Source of the DNA: Saururus chinensis | Taxonomy: Eukaryota > Streptophyta > Magnoliopsida > Piperales > Saururaceae | NCBI GenBank assembly: GCA_035235625.1 | Contig: CP141149.1 | Location: 5,982,893-6,046,892, forward strand | Direction of reading: 5' to 3' | Length of the DNA stretch: 64,000 bases | In this document: positions 48,320 through 60,399 of the stretch, one piece after another | How positions within the stretch are numbered: the stretch's first letter is position 1 | Layout of the letters: the number at the start of each line of letters is the position of its first letter | Notes under the pieces: model-generated | What the model saw: only the letters and a program-made list of their open reading frames with translations | Told to the model about the DNA's origin: nothing | Databases searched by the model: none | Translations under genes and position numbers: made by a program

Positions 48320-49030
48320 ATTTCATTCTTTATTCAAGTCAAAGATCTAAACTGCCTTAAAGTGTTATATAAGGGTTAAGAAATCACAAAAGTTGAGAGA
48401 GGAAAACCTAGAGGAGATTAGAGAACAAATGTTTATACCTTTTGCATTCTCTTTTCGAAGGAGGATTCACATGAAGCTTATAGTTGAAGATGAATGGCCA
48501 ATTCATGAAGCTTTGCAGCACTAAGAGGATATTTTACCCAGAGAATTTAAAGATGAGTTGTAGTATATCTTTGACGGGATATTGAGTATTTTTTATGAGG
48601 CCAAAGTCAATACAATAAGAGAAGCTTGTTGATGGCAAGGAGGAAGAAGAAGTTTCAAGTGCTTGAGGTAGAAGACATAAAGGCCAACAACAACAAAGAT
48701 TTGTAGAGATCTAAACAAAAGGAGTTTGTGTTAGAGTAAAGATAAAGGTTCGTGGCTTGCTTGTGTTGATGTAAATTGTCTTGCTTGCTAATAGTGCATT
48801 GATTTGGTTCTGGTGTGGAATTGTGGTGGTGTTTTACCCCAGTTGGAGTTGTCCATGTTGAATTATTATGTATTCATGTGTGGATTGAATGCTTATAGTT
48901 TGAATGATTGATATATCATGAGTGAGTTTTGAGAGAATATTTACTTCATTTCGTTGCATATAAAAATTTTGCACAAAGATGCTAGAACTCATAGTCTTTA
49001 TCTTCATAGATAACCATATTAGGGGCAATC
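48320..49030 (-). repeat. dispersed repeat family I, copy 2
   Basis: Reverse-complement match to 7400-8040 (see that entry). It is slightly longer and less broken, with a cluster of GATCGATTG-type words just to its left (48190-48290). Non-coding. Confidence 0.55.
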
Positions 49031-49159
49031 TAGTGATCCACTATACTTTTGTATATGGATATAAAACTCACATATACCGGACTAAAATACAAGTACTGTA
49101 AAACAAAATATACAATTATAGGTTAGTCAACTAAACCCCTTATATGTTCTGCCAAATGA

Positions 49160-50400
49160 TGTGATGGTATTGAAATATTGTGATGGTATTCCAATGTATG
49201 TTACAATCCATACAATCCTATTGCGATAGTATTTTCATATTTAGATACCATTGTGATGCATGTTACGATGCCTATTGCGATGTTTTGTTCATTGCCATTG
49301 CAATATGCATCGCAATTCCATCACAAGGTACACTAACCCATCAAAACATCCACTAAACCATTGCAACATACACTAACCCATCATAACATCCACTAACCCA
49401 TCGCAACTTACACTCACCCATCGTATAAAATTGTCGCAATATCATCATAATAATAGTAAACCATTGTCACTGTAAATATGCATCACCATATCAATCTTAT
49501 CATACAAATATACCATCAAAATACCATCCCAAGAGAAACAAGATAGTCCTTGAGCCCATAGCTGTAAGACTGAAACTATAGGAGACATTGTGGAATTGAA
49601 CTTGCTTGTGGTAGTTTTAGGGACATCCTCCCCCCTTTAGATAATAGTGGATATCCCAATATGAGAATGACATCGACTAGCCTTAGGGTGGCCAACTTAC
49701 CATAAAATGAGAATGTTAGGCTAGACTTTCTAGCTGACAACATGTTAGCAATCAATTGGTGGCACATCATAGGTTTTGGTAGTTCTATCAATTGCTTAAA
49801 AACTATTTTTTTAAAACTTCTCCCTCACATCCTCAGTCAAGAATATATCCAAGTCTTCTAACTTGGACATAGTGCATATGCAGTCTACCTTTCTAATCTG
49901 TCCAAAAAGCAAAAAATTAGCTCTGATAATTTCATTTCATTATAAAATACATAGTTACATATATTGTTATGTATATTAGAATTAGGTTGTGATGCACAAT
50001 GCAATGACAATTGCAATGCCGTTTCAATGCACATGGCAATGCAATTGTGATGCTATTGGGATGCCCATTGCGATGAACATCGCATTGCAATTTTGATAGG
50101 TAGTGTGATTGCATTGGCCATTGCAATTGTTATGGCCTATGTAATGAAATTATGGTGACCATTATAATTGCGATAGCCCCTTCAATGAAATTGTGATACC
50201 TGCCAATTTGTACATCGCAACCCGATAATACACTTCAATTTCACCTCAAAAAACCATTGCAATTCCATCATAACTATGCAACCATCGTTATAAATACACC
50301 TTACACTTCAATTACAACTGTAAATACATTGCATACCATAGACCACCTAACAAAAAACACTAACATACATAATTGTCAATATGCAAACAATAGACCCCCT
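49160..50400 (-). mobile_element. decayed transposon segment F2 with GCGATG-type motif arrays
   Basis: Motif arrays flank a short coding relic: 49160-49460 is filled with CCATTGCAAC / CATCGCAA words and 49980-50340 with CATTGCGATG / GGCAATGCAATTG words, both orientations. The layout, two motif arrays around a DUF1985-like relic, resembles F1. Terminal inverted repeats were not identified. Confidence 0.45.
49576..49870 (-). pseudogene. probable DUF1985-type relic
   Basis: From 49870 leftward: MSKLEDLDIFLTEDVREKF, a stop, QLIELPKPMMCHQLIANMLS, then SLTFSFYGKLATLRLVDVIL and LGYP. This resembles the DUF1985 pattern (helix, then a hydrophobic strand, G-K, hydrophobic-R, then a DV/EF-x-LITGL-like end). 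In plants DUF1985 is often joined to an Ulp1 domain in transposon-borne genes. The match is by eye and partial, with a stop and no downstream protease. Confidence 0.35.
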
Positions 50401-50419
50401 AACAGAAAAGGCTAAAATA

Positions 50420-51067
50420 CAAACCATGAAATACTTTACTCACTCCTAACATTTTTTTGGGAAAATGAGTTATTCACAACTATCTTGTTGCACTTTTGAA
50501 TGTCTCCTTTACTCTCACACAACTGTGATGGAAGATGTTGTGGCCTAAAGTTTGTGCGGAAGTAAAGGGCTTTGTATACTTGAGAGCAGCTGATTACAGA
50601 GAAAATGAAATGGGCAGGGAAGAGCTTGGTGATAGCTGCATCTATTGGAGCCTACCGATGACTAGTCACTTCTAAGGTAGGGAGTTGCATCTCTTTTTCC
50701 ACAATGGGGTACGACTTTTGGAGCTTGGTTATAGTCTGTCTCTTCCTTTTGTGATTGGGTGCGAAGAGAGTTGCATATGTTGACTTATGTTGGACATTGC
50801 CGACAGTTCGTCTCTTCCTCTTATGATTGGTTGTGAAGGGAGCTATGTCTATTCACATGTGATGGCTGTCTCTTCCTCTTGCAATGGGACAAAGAAGCTC
50901 ATTTCACACTAAATCCACTCCACAGGGAGAAGTTAGAAGACTACACCAAAATTTCCCACGTGTGGTCTAAAGTGGTGGGTGCTAGACTGAACTGATTTCT
51001 CCTAATGACACCCATGGCCTACTTTGGGACTATTTTATACATGGTGACCTATTTTAGAAATATTTCT
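50420..51067. other. unassigned interval
   Basis: Contains three loose repeats of TCTCTTCCTCTTGTGATTGG (about 50735, 50805, 50870) spaced about 70 bp. No gene seen. Confidence 0.4.
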
Positions 51068-53985
51068 TGTAAGATCTCTAAACTTGAACTAGTTTATTTT
51101 ATTCTATGTAATCATTTATGTGTGGCTTAATACTATTTTTTTATTAGTTTTAGACTATTTTTGAAATTTAAGTGGTAAACAAAGGTTTTAACCAAAATTT
51201 TCTTCACATTTATGTTTTTAAAGTTAATTTAAGTCATTTGGAATTTTTCTATAATTTTTAGAATTTTCAATATTGTTACCCAAAAAGTTAGGGGGCGGGA
51301 CCCACATGTGAAATTAGGGTTTTTAGTCCTAAATGACCCTAACATCAACTTCAGAAATAAAATAATTCTTTGAAAATTTTTAAACTTCAATTTGGGTTTA
51401 AATAAGCATGATTTTACATTTTTAGTAGTAAATCCTATTTGTACCCCAGAAATTAATTAGGTTTACCCCACCTTTACTATAAAATGAAAAATCCAGCCAC
51501 TTTCCCAATTGGGAATGGGCTAAGACCTGAAGCTTAGGAGCCTAATCTTCATTTTCCTAAAAGAAAAAAGAGATTAAGGTATAGATTTGCTTAATGTTTC
51601 ATTAATCCATAAGGATTTTTCTTAAATCTTTTAAATTTCTTCCTTTGTTTTGGATAAATCTCGATTTTTATTCAAAATCTACTGATTTGGGTTTCTATTT
51701 CAAAACCTAATGTTGGGAATTTCATTTTTAAGTCTCTTGAAACCTAGATCCACTAATTTTTGAAAGATTTAGGTGTTTCAAATTCGGTTTTGTAAAGGTA
51801 TTAATAAAAATCATGTTTTAGGTAGGTTTTGAATGTGTTTGAAGAGCTATTTCGAGTGAGAAAGTTTGCTTAAGGCAAGTGCTTTGGTTTCAAATGTTGA
51901 TGTGATTTGAATTTAAGTTTTGATATGGTTTTGAAATAGATTCCATTATTATGAGCTTTAATGGTGATTTAAGAAAGGAGTAATCTTTGATGAGATTTCT
52001 TAGGGTTTTCATTTTATAATGGCTAGATTTGATGCCCTCTAAGCATGGATTGGATTATTATGATGTTCAGGAGTGTGAATTGGTAGTTTAAGATTTGTAT
52101 GTGAAGTTTCGGTTTTGATTTTGAAGTGGGGAAGACGAACTAGGAACTGCCGTTATGGTGATTGAATGGCCATACGGGCTGATTGAATGGCCAGCCATTG
52201 GAACAGTGCAGAGCTTTAGAATGCCAACCAACAAAATTGGGGTTTTTTGCTATTTTGTCCATTTTCAAATTTTAATCTTAAATACCATTTTTTTGTTTAT
52301 ATTGAGCAATTTATGTTAGAATGAACTACTAGAAGGGTATGTTATTGATGTTGGAATTTATGAAGAATATTTAAGTATTATATGAAATTGCATATTGTTA
52401 GCTACGATGTTAGGATTGCTTATCTTGAATCTTTGATTGAATGATTCTTGATATTTTAAGCATGATTCCATCAAGATTATGACATGAGAATGGATGGATA
52501 TGTCTTCATACAATGTGATTAGATTATGGGTGAATGATTGTGCCATGTCTAGGTTCAAGTATGGTGTGAATATGCTTACATGGGTTTAGCATGAGGTTAC
52601 ACTTAACTTGATTGATAGTTTTTGATGCTTTTTACTATGATTTCAATTAGGAACTATGATTAGATGTTAAAGAGCACGTGTGTAGGATATTAAGGTGTTA
52701 TTTATAATGCATGTTCATATGCTTAGAGATAAATGTTTCTATCAAGAACACACACATGTGGGGGTAATCATGGTAATTGTTGATATTTATGACTTGATTT
52801 GATGCATGTGGCGTTGATGGGAACACGATTACATGAATTAGAATTCATGTAGAAATTGCTCACATATGTATCATGTCGCATGCATCATGAAGTGGATTTC
52901 ATGAATGAGACTTTACTAAGTTTAGCCGATGTTGGTTGATTGGATGCAATTGTGTGAGAATTGCTTGTCGGGTATTCGATCGAAGGCTTAAGTCAATTTG
53001 TTTTTACATCCAAACGGATGTGGTTATATATAGATTTGAAATGTGGTTATCATGAACGGATTTAATTTTTTGACTTGCATAGATTTGAAATGTGTGTTAG
53101 AGACACTTTATACATAGGTTGATATATGTGATGTTTATGCATGATCTGAATGTGTGTTAGAGACACTTCTCATTCAGGTTTATGTGATGTTTATGCATGA
53201 TCTAAACGTGTGGTAGAGACACTTCTCATACAGGTTATATGTGATGATTATGAATAATGTAATTGAGTGAGAATCACTTATTATATAGGATGGATGCTAT
53301 GCCACAATGTGATTACTCAGGATTAGTATATATGAGATACTTGTATGTAGGACAATTACTTATGGGTAAATAGGGGTATGGTAAGGGAATTAATTAGAAG
53401 TGGGGATATAATAGGAAATGTTGATCTGAATTACCATATTGATGTACCGTAGTTGTTTTCTTATTAATGTTACCGTACTTTAAACCTTACTGAGTTTTAC
53501 TTACCCCTCTTTTTGTTTTTTGTTTCTGGGTTACATGGTATGACATGCAGTTGATCAAGATCCCCTGTATGAGGGATGAGCGGGATATGTGTGGGAGTAG
53601 GCACGGATGCCTTCGTACCTTATTTTGTCTTCTGATTTATACTATCATGAATATAGAACACTTTGTATGGATGATTACGTTTCAAAATCGTGTTTATCTG
53701 ATGCTTTTAAACTTGTCTAAGATTTTTTAATTCGAGCCACGTGTTGGCTCAGGATGTTATGTATGAGGGTTGAGAGTGAGGATTTATGTCAAAAATGTTA
53801 TCCTCTTTTATTTTTTTTATCTTACTTCTCTTACACAAAGGACTAAAGGTACACGACTTCGTGTATGTGTTAAATACCCGATTAAAGGTATAAAGACTTT
53901 CATAATGAATTTAGTCACTCTTGTGTACTTTGACCAACCCCTGGACTGGGTTTGGCTCGGGTCGGGCGGGCATCGTGGTGTGATA
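51068..53985 (-). mobile_element. family-B long LTR-like element B2, 2.9 kb
   Basis: Inverted relative to B1. The plus-strand edges are TGTAAGATCTC and GGTGTGATA (canonical GTGACA mutated), with target duplication TTTCT / TTTCC (4 of 5). It carries a 56-60-bp tandem repeat at 53091-53250 built on GTGTGTTAGAGACACTT, three units. No gag-pol domain. The plus-strand frame at 53770-54003 lies in its end and is not a gene. Confidence 0.75.
53091..53250. repeat. tandem repeat in B2, three units of 56-60 bp
   Basis: GTGTTAGAGACACTT cores at about 53094 and 53154, and GTGGTAGAGACACTT at about 53210, each followed by CAGGTT-like and ATGTGATG words. Confidence 0.65.
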
Positions 53986-54368
53986 TTTCCCCTCTCTTAC
54001 TAAAAAGAAATTTCCACTTGATTTTTTCATTTCCAAAGTTAATGCAATCACATGAGCTTTCACTATATTAAGAATGCATTAACTAATTTTCTGACTTTAC
54101 CTATGCTAATGCAATCATGTGAGTTTTTTTTTGTTTGATAAAAAATCATGTGAGTTTTCATTATATTAAGAAAAAATAAAAGAAGTCTCTGCCCCATAAT
54201 GTAATCACTTCTGAAAGTGTGTTCAATAGGTTAAGCTGTGGGAGTGGGAGTGGCGGTGCGGGTAGAGCGGAATGGGCCTATCACTACAAACTAAATCGCT
54301 ACCTATTCTATCTGCCAAACTACAAATTTACCAAAATAAAATGATTACTCTAACTATTATCAAGCACA
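53986..54368. other. unassigned spacer
   Basis: AT-rich sequence with a locally repeated ATCATGTGAGTTTTC word (about 54040-54160). No gene seen. Confidence 0.4.
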
Positions 54369-54960
54369 CACTACAAGAAAAAAGACGATAAAAGTATCAC
54401 TAATAGTAATAAAAGCATTGCTAATAAGTACTACCGACTAAAATCATCACTAAATGCATCAAAAATAGTTTAGTCGGTATTGCTCATTAATGACACATAT
54501 GGAAAATAGTCGCTCATAATAAACCACAAGCAACACTTTTTTTTTCCGTCACTAATATAATTTTTTTGTAATGCTTTATAAAGCGTCTCTAATAGTAAAT
54601 TATTAGCAATGCTTATTTAAAAGCCTCACTAATAGTAGTATTATTAATGATGTTTTATAAATTGTCGCTAATATAACAAAATTTTTAAGGAAATACAAAA
54701 ACTTATTATTTTTAAAAAAAATAATAAAAATAACTATTTGTGACACTTTTTAAAGCATCACTAATAAAGAAAAAATTTTAAAAGTAATAAAAATGATTAT
54801 TAGAGATGCTTAAAAAAGTGTCACTAATTAGATTTTTTTTTTAAAAATAGCTATTTACGATGGTTTTTAATACGTCACTAAAAAAGAAAAAAAAAGTAAT
54901 AATAAAAATAGTTATTAGTGACACTTATAAAAGCGTCGCTAATAGAAAATTAAAAATTAA
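54369..54960 (+). mobile_element. CACTA transposon, left terminus J4
   Basis: CACTACAAGAAAAAAGACGA, preceded by the possible 3-bp target site ACA, then about 550 bp of TTATTAGCGA / GCGTCGCTAATA / GTGTCACTAA motifs in both orientations. It passes into a G/A-rich block at 54960. No right terminus recognised. Confidence 0.75.
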
Positions 54961-55400
54961 AAAAATTAAATCCCACTAGAGGCGGGATTTCAGGGATGTG
55001 CAGTGAAGTCCAACATGGGGGGGGAGGGGCGTGGAGGCGGAGGAGCGAAAGCCTGTCCTCCTCTGATTCGAAAAGTCGGCTGAGGACTATTGGAGAAGGG
55101 TGTTGGGGAGCTTGCAGGAGTGGGGTAGCAGGGAGGGGACTGTAGGGCAGATCTGGTGCTGGGGGTGTCGGGTAGTTGTGGACTGTAGGGCGGGCAGAGG
55201 AAGTAGCGAAGGGGAAGGGGTAGGAAGGGGTGGGGAGGGAGGAGGGGAAAAGAGAGGTGGAGCCTGAATCCAGCGCTGCCCTGTCCTCCTCCTCCAGCAC
55301 TGGGAGGGAGAGGGGACTGAGTGAAAAGTGGGGGTGGGAGGCAGTCGCTGAAAATGGGAGAGGGGAGACAAGGGAAGTTAAGGAACACTGAAATTGAATG
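54961..55400. other. G/A-rich block inside the J4 edge
   Basis: Purine-rich plus strand (GGGGGGGAGGGG runs). The minus-strand frames of 94-146 codons are Pro/Ser/Leu-rich and derive from this bias. Similar blocks follow the J2 motif field, so this may be a leader or internal region of these CACTA families. Confidence 0.45.
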
Positions 55401-55809
55401 CTTTCTTAGCAACTCGTCTCTACCACCCAAATAATGAAATAGCTATTATCTCTGTAGACATCTTCACATGAGATCTGGACCTAAACAAGCAGTTGTTTCG
55501 CAAAACATCAATCCTATACACAATTGAAACAAATTTGTTAATATATTAGCCAAGAAAAGGTGAAAGAAGTGTGGCCAGCACAGTAGAAAGGAGGAAACTA
55601 TAGAACAACACTGCTAAGATGCTGAGAAGAGTTGACCATCAACAAGATAATGAAGAATTATGAGAAGAGTGATTAGAAAACGTTGATGTTTAATATAAAG
55701 CTGGACCCAGTTGCTATTGACGATAATAGAAATTATTTTGAAACAGCTGAAGAAGAAAATTGCAAAAAAACTACACTTCCCCATATGACATTTTCACCAA
55801 GAGTGCATA
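55401..55809. other. unassigned spacer
   Basis: AT-rich, with an 83-codon plus frame (55683-55934) that runs into the palindrome arm. No motif recognised. Confidence 0.4.
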
Positions 55810-55938
55810 CACCGTGTGTGTTAATGAGCCAAGCCAGCTCATCGAGCAAAGTTACTTTGACTCGACTCAACTCGAATATGGCTAGACTCGAAGTGGCTCA
55901 GCTCGAACTCGACTTAAACTCAAACATTTTTTGAGTTG

Positions 55939-57424
55939 TGTAACAACCATAATTATCTAACACTATCTCTTTTTTTCAAATAAATTTTTATAAATTTTAC
56001 TATTTTATAAATTCCTAAGTGTTGGTTAGAGCTTGCAGACACAAGCATGACAAGTCGAAAAATGCGTATATCAGAGGTCAAGAATGAAAGATATAACCTT
56101 GGGAAGTGTATTCTACTGGTGGGGTCCACTTTTAAAGTACTGGCTCATAAGTGGTCTAATTTCGTAGGGCTCGTCAATACGAGCTTAATGGTAACAAGAA
56201 CGTGTGAAACCGAGTCCAGGCTCATCAACACGTGCATGCCATATTCGGCGGCGCCAACAGAACTGGTGGCCGCAGCGCGTCACTGCCTTCACCGCCTATA
56301 AATTTACCTCCCTCAATCATTTTTTACATATTTCATTTCTTACCTCTGTCACTGTTTTCACTGCTTCTAACCCATTTTAAGTCCGATTTAGCTCAACCAA
56401 GACTCGTTTCTTACTAAATCGAGGGTGCTAGACGCACTGGAAGGGTCATTTTCTCAAGGTGACCTCTCTAAAGTCAACAAAACCCAACCCCTCTTCTAAC
56501 CTCCCCTTTCTTTATTTTACTATTTTTGGACCGTTTTAAACCCTTTTTTGTCCGTCCAAAAGTTGTTCCCCACTAAATCAAGGGTGTTCTATGCACTGGG
56601 AAGGTTATTCTACCAAGTTGACCGCTTGAAGACTAATATCTTAAGGAAGGATTTTCTTTAAATTCTACGAGGGGATTTTCTTATACTTTGCTCATGTTAG
56701 AGGTAGGTGGTTTTAAATTCTAATTGTATGCTGACATTTTAAATTACCAAAGTTTTGTTAAAATTATTCTTCTTATATTTCAAAAAGAAACTTGGTCTTT
56801 AAAAACATCTTCTCTTTTGAAAAGATTTCTCCGAGTTTTGGGCAACTATACCCTCTGGATGATTCTTGGTTTTTAGAAACTAGGGATTATAATGATAATG
56901 ATTCTAGATACTACCACATTTGGCTCTGCCGCGCACAGGAACTGGGATATCATGGAAAATTCTCTTTCCTTCCGTATCCCGTTGCCCCATGAGCGCGGGT
57001 GTAAGTCGTTTGGTATCGCAACGTTCTGTGATCGTGTTTTCAAAACTTTTATTATTTTTGAATGATTTTAAATAAAGGATGACACGTTTTTACATCAATG
57101 AAGTAGATTTTAGAACTTAACTCAACCTACTAAATATGAATTTACTCACCCACCCTCAGATTCTGTAGGTGTGACATTCACATATGAAGGAGCTGACGAA
57201 GAGCTTTCTTAAATTATAGTTTTCGTACTCCTTTTCGTAATATGTGTAATATTTGTAGTGATTAATGTATAAAGGCATGTTATGCCTAATTTTTGAAATC
57301 TTTGTATAATAAATTGTGTTGTAATTACTCTTTTGGTACACAGTGATCCTTGACACTTGTAATTAAATTTTGATACATTTTTTAAAATCATTTCTTTCAT
57401 TTCAAACATTTGAGGGGTGTTACA
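55939..57424 (+). mobile_element. solo LTR G1, 1.49 kb, inside the palindrome's left arm
   Basis: It starts TGTAACAACCATAATTA and ends GAGGGGTGTTACA, with perfect target duplication AGTTG (55934-55938 and 57425-57429). The right arm has no counterpart, so it inserted after the palindrome formed. The start resembles LTR N (TGTAACAACCC), but the rest does not align obviously. Confidence 0.8.
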
Positions 57425-58780
57425 AGTTGAGTTCGAGCATTACCTGGCTTGACTTGACTCACCTCGAATAGAACTCGAACTTGGCTCGAACTAAACTCGA
57501 ACTCAAATGAAATTTCTAAATATATTTTATAATATATATAAATACATATTGACACTTATGTGTACATATGCACAATTATCAATCCCAGTTGACATTTACA
57601 ACATATCCACATATATAACAAATTTATATACTATTAATGAATGTATAATATCTATGTATTGAGTATTGACATATATCACACACCATATTTATTTTTGAGA
57701 AGTGAACATTTAAAGACGCATTAGACACATATGTCCACATGTGATATTTATTGTAATTTAGATATATTACAAAAATATGAGTTAATAAAGTATATACATA
57801 TATAATACAACTGAGTAAACAAATGGCATATATTGTACTACATATCAAACGATATGTCAATCATTAGATGATATGTTATGGTAATATTATTTACTATCTC
57901 TACATATCAAACAAATTACTATATGTCTTTTCAAATTTTTTATGGAGACTACTATTGGAATCCTTATAAATTCGAACTTTATAATAATTTTTTAAATATA
58001 TTTTTTATATTGACTCTTGGAGGTTCTTTTTTTCTTGGTAAGATTATGTTAAGTTATACTATTTGGGATGGGTACAAGATGCCAAGTTTCATGTTCCCAC
58101 TATACTAAAACTCCACTCGACCTAGCTCCTTAGCACCCCTACACATTACACTTAATATAAATTATTTAGAAATAAATATTTTAAAGAGACATAATATACA
58201 TGTATTATATATGTCATATTTACCAAAATTTATATTTATGTATAATAGAAATAAATAGCATGCATTCATATATGATATATCATATACACAAATGTAGTTA
58301 ACTACAAAGACACTATTTTTTTTTTGTTGGTTATAAGATGACACTTGAAGTAAAAAGTGAGTACAAAGATTTACAAAATCTAGGTTATTAAATAATAAAT
58401 ATATTTCATACAACCAAAAAAAGGTTATACTATGCAGAAGAAGTTGTGGTGGCACATATATATAGTATATATGTGCTATAATAATGACATGCTCATACAA
58501 AACTGCTAAAACATAAATATAATAGAAACATGCGAACACTTTAATTATATGGAAGAAGTACATATGTCCTAAAAATAGTGACATATTTATAGAAGACTAC
58601 TAAAAGATGCATATATAGTTAAACATACAAACACAAGATATAGCATAACAACAAATTAAATTATTAGAAAAGAAAGCTAATAAATAAATAAATCAATTTA
58701 TTTATATTTTAGTTGTTTCTTTATAAATTTATAAGCTTTTAGTAAATGATGGCAATTTTGTATAGGATTGTATCTATAAA

Positions 58781-58888
58781 TACTCTATTTGTCTTGTATT
58801 AATAGCTCATTTTAGTTTTTAAATATAAATTGAAATTAATTCATTGTAAAAAACCAAAAGGAGCTATTAATTTAAGACAAAGGGAATA
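58781..58888. mobile_element. Stowaway-like MITE in the left arm
   Basis: The ends TACTCTATTTGTCTTGTATT and (reverse complement) TATTCCCTTTGTCTTAAATT match the Stowaway pattern TACTCCCTCCGTCCCA loosely, with inverted ATTAATAGCTC arms and TA flanks. Confidence 0.6.
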
Positions 58889-60291
58889 TTTGATAATAGT
58901 GTTTTTTACCAAGCAATTAGAATATATTGGTATAATGAGGTAGAAATATTAATTTAGTTTTTACACTCATTTTTGTTCATTAAAATATATGATCAATATG
59001 AAGAAGTACAAATATTATTTAAAATAACATGGGCCAAGCTTACACCTTTAATGAAGCAGTGATAAAATTATATTTATTAAAAAAGGTATTTGAATGATGA
59101 GAGTCTTATATTTATTTGATGGAATGCTTGATGTAAAAAATGTTATAGGTTAAGTGCTCAAGGAGCCTGTGTTTTTTTAGCAATAGCTCTGGAATCTTTT
59201 TGAATTTTCATTGGCTTACTTAGCCAGATTTGATATGAGCCAAACTTGCACATAGTTTGATTTAAGACCAAGCTAAATTCGAGCTAAGTTATGTGGTCAC
59301 AGTATACTAAGTACGAGCATATGTAGAGTTTATGGTTTCCCTCTTAAGATAAGCTCGAGTTAAATAATTGGTATCTTAATTGAGTTTGAGCCAAGCTTGA
59401 ACGAATACCCAAAACTATGAGTTTGAGCCGAGCTAACCCAAGACTCAACTCAACTCAGTTCATTAGCACCCTTACATAGACCATGGTTAAAGAAAAGCAA
59501 ACAAATGAAAGCATTTTCATAACACAAGTCAGCAAAAAAACTACAAAAAAGAATTTAATAAAACCACCCAAAGATATGAACATGTTACATAAGAAGCTGA
59601 AAACAAATAATACATAGAAAATGATAAGTAACCTAACGATCAAGATCAAGTGAAAAAATGTTATCGAACAAAAAAAAAAGGAGACAATCAGAGACGAAAA
59701 AAGCAGTTGGCTCTTACATGGAATCCCAGTTTCTTATCTTCCAGAGGAACCCATACATCCATCCATGGTCACAACTAGGGGTGCTAACAATCTGTGCTAA
59801 GTCGAGTTTTGGGTTAACTTTGATCAAACTCATAATTTTGGGTATTGGTTCGAGCTCGGCTCAACTCGATTGAGCTACCAATCATCTAACTCCAGCTCGG
59901 CTCAAGAAGAAAACCAGAAACTTGGCCCGTGCTCAAGCTCGAATTAGTATACAGTGACCACATAACTTAGCTCAAATTTGATTCGCCTTTGACATTGCCA
60001 AAAAGAACAATCTCCTTAACCACTTCACCTATAACACATTTTTCATTAAGCATTCCATCAAAATATATATGGTGTTCTCCTCATTTAAATATATTTTTTT
60101 ATCAAATATAATTTTATCACCTTGATATTAAAGTTGTACGCTTGGCCCACGTTATTTTAAATCATATTTATTCTTCTCTATATTGATCATATATTTTAGT
60201 GCATGAAAATGAGTGCCAAAAATTAATTAATATTTCTACATCATTATACCAATATATATTAATTGCTTAGTAAAAAAATAATATTATCAAT

Positions 60292-60399
60292 TACTCTATC
60301 TGTCTTAAATTAATAGCTCCATTTGGTTTTATATAATAAACTAATTTAAATTTATTTTTAAAAACTAAATGGAGCTATTAATGTAGGACAAATGAAGTA
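60292..60399. mobile_element. Stowaway-like MITE in the right arm
   Basis: The ends TACTCTATCTGTCTTAAATT and (reverse complement) TACTTCATTTGTCCTACATT, with ATTAATAGCTCCATTT inverted arms. It is at the position mirroring the left-arm MITE, so it was present before the inverted duplication. Confidence 0.65.

Noticed and set aside
54950..55430. Three overlapping Pro/Ser-rich minus-strand frames
   Set aside because: They arise from the purine-rich bias of the plus strand; all three frames stay open together, which is typical of skewed sequence.
58162..58584. 140-codon minus-strand frame rich in Tyr, Ile and Phe in the palindrome arm
   Set aside because: AT-rich chance frame; the mirrored arm carries it only in part (66 codons at 60596-60796), so it is not conserved as coding.
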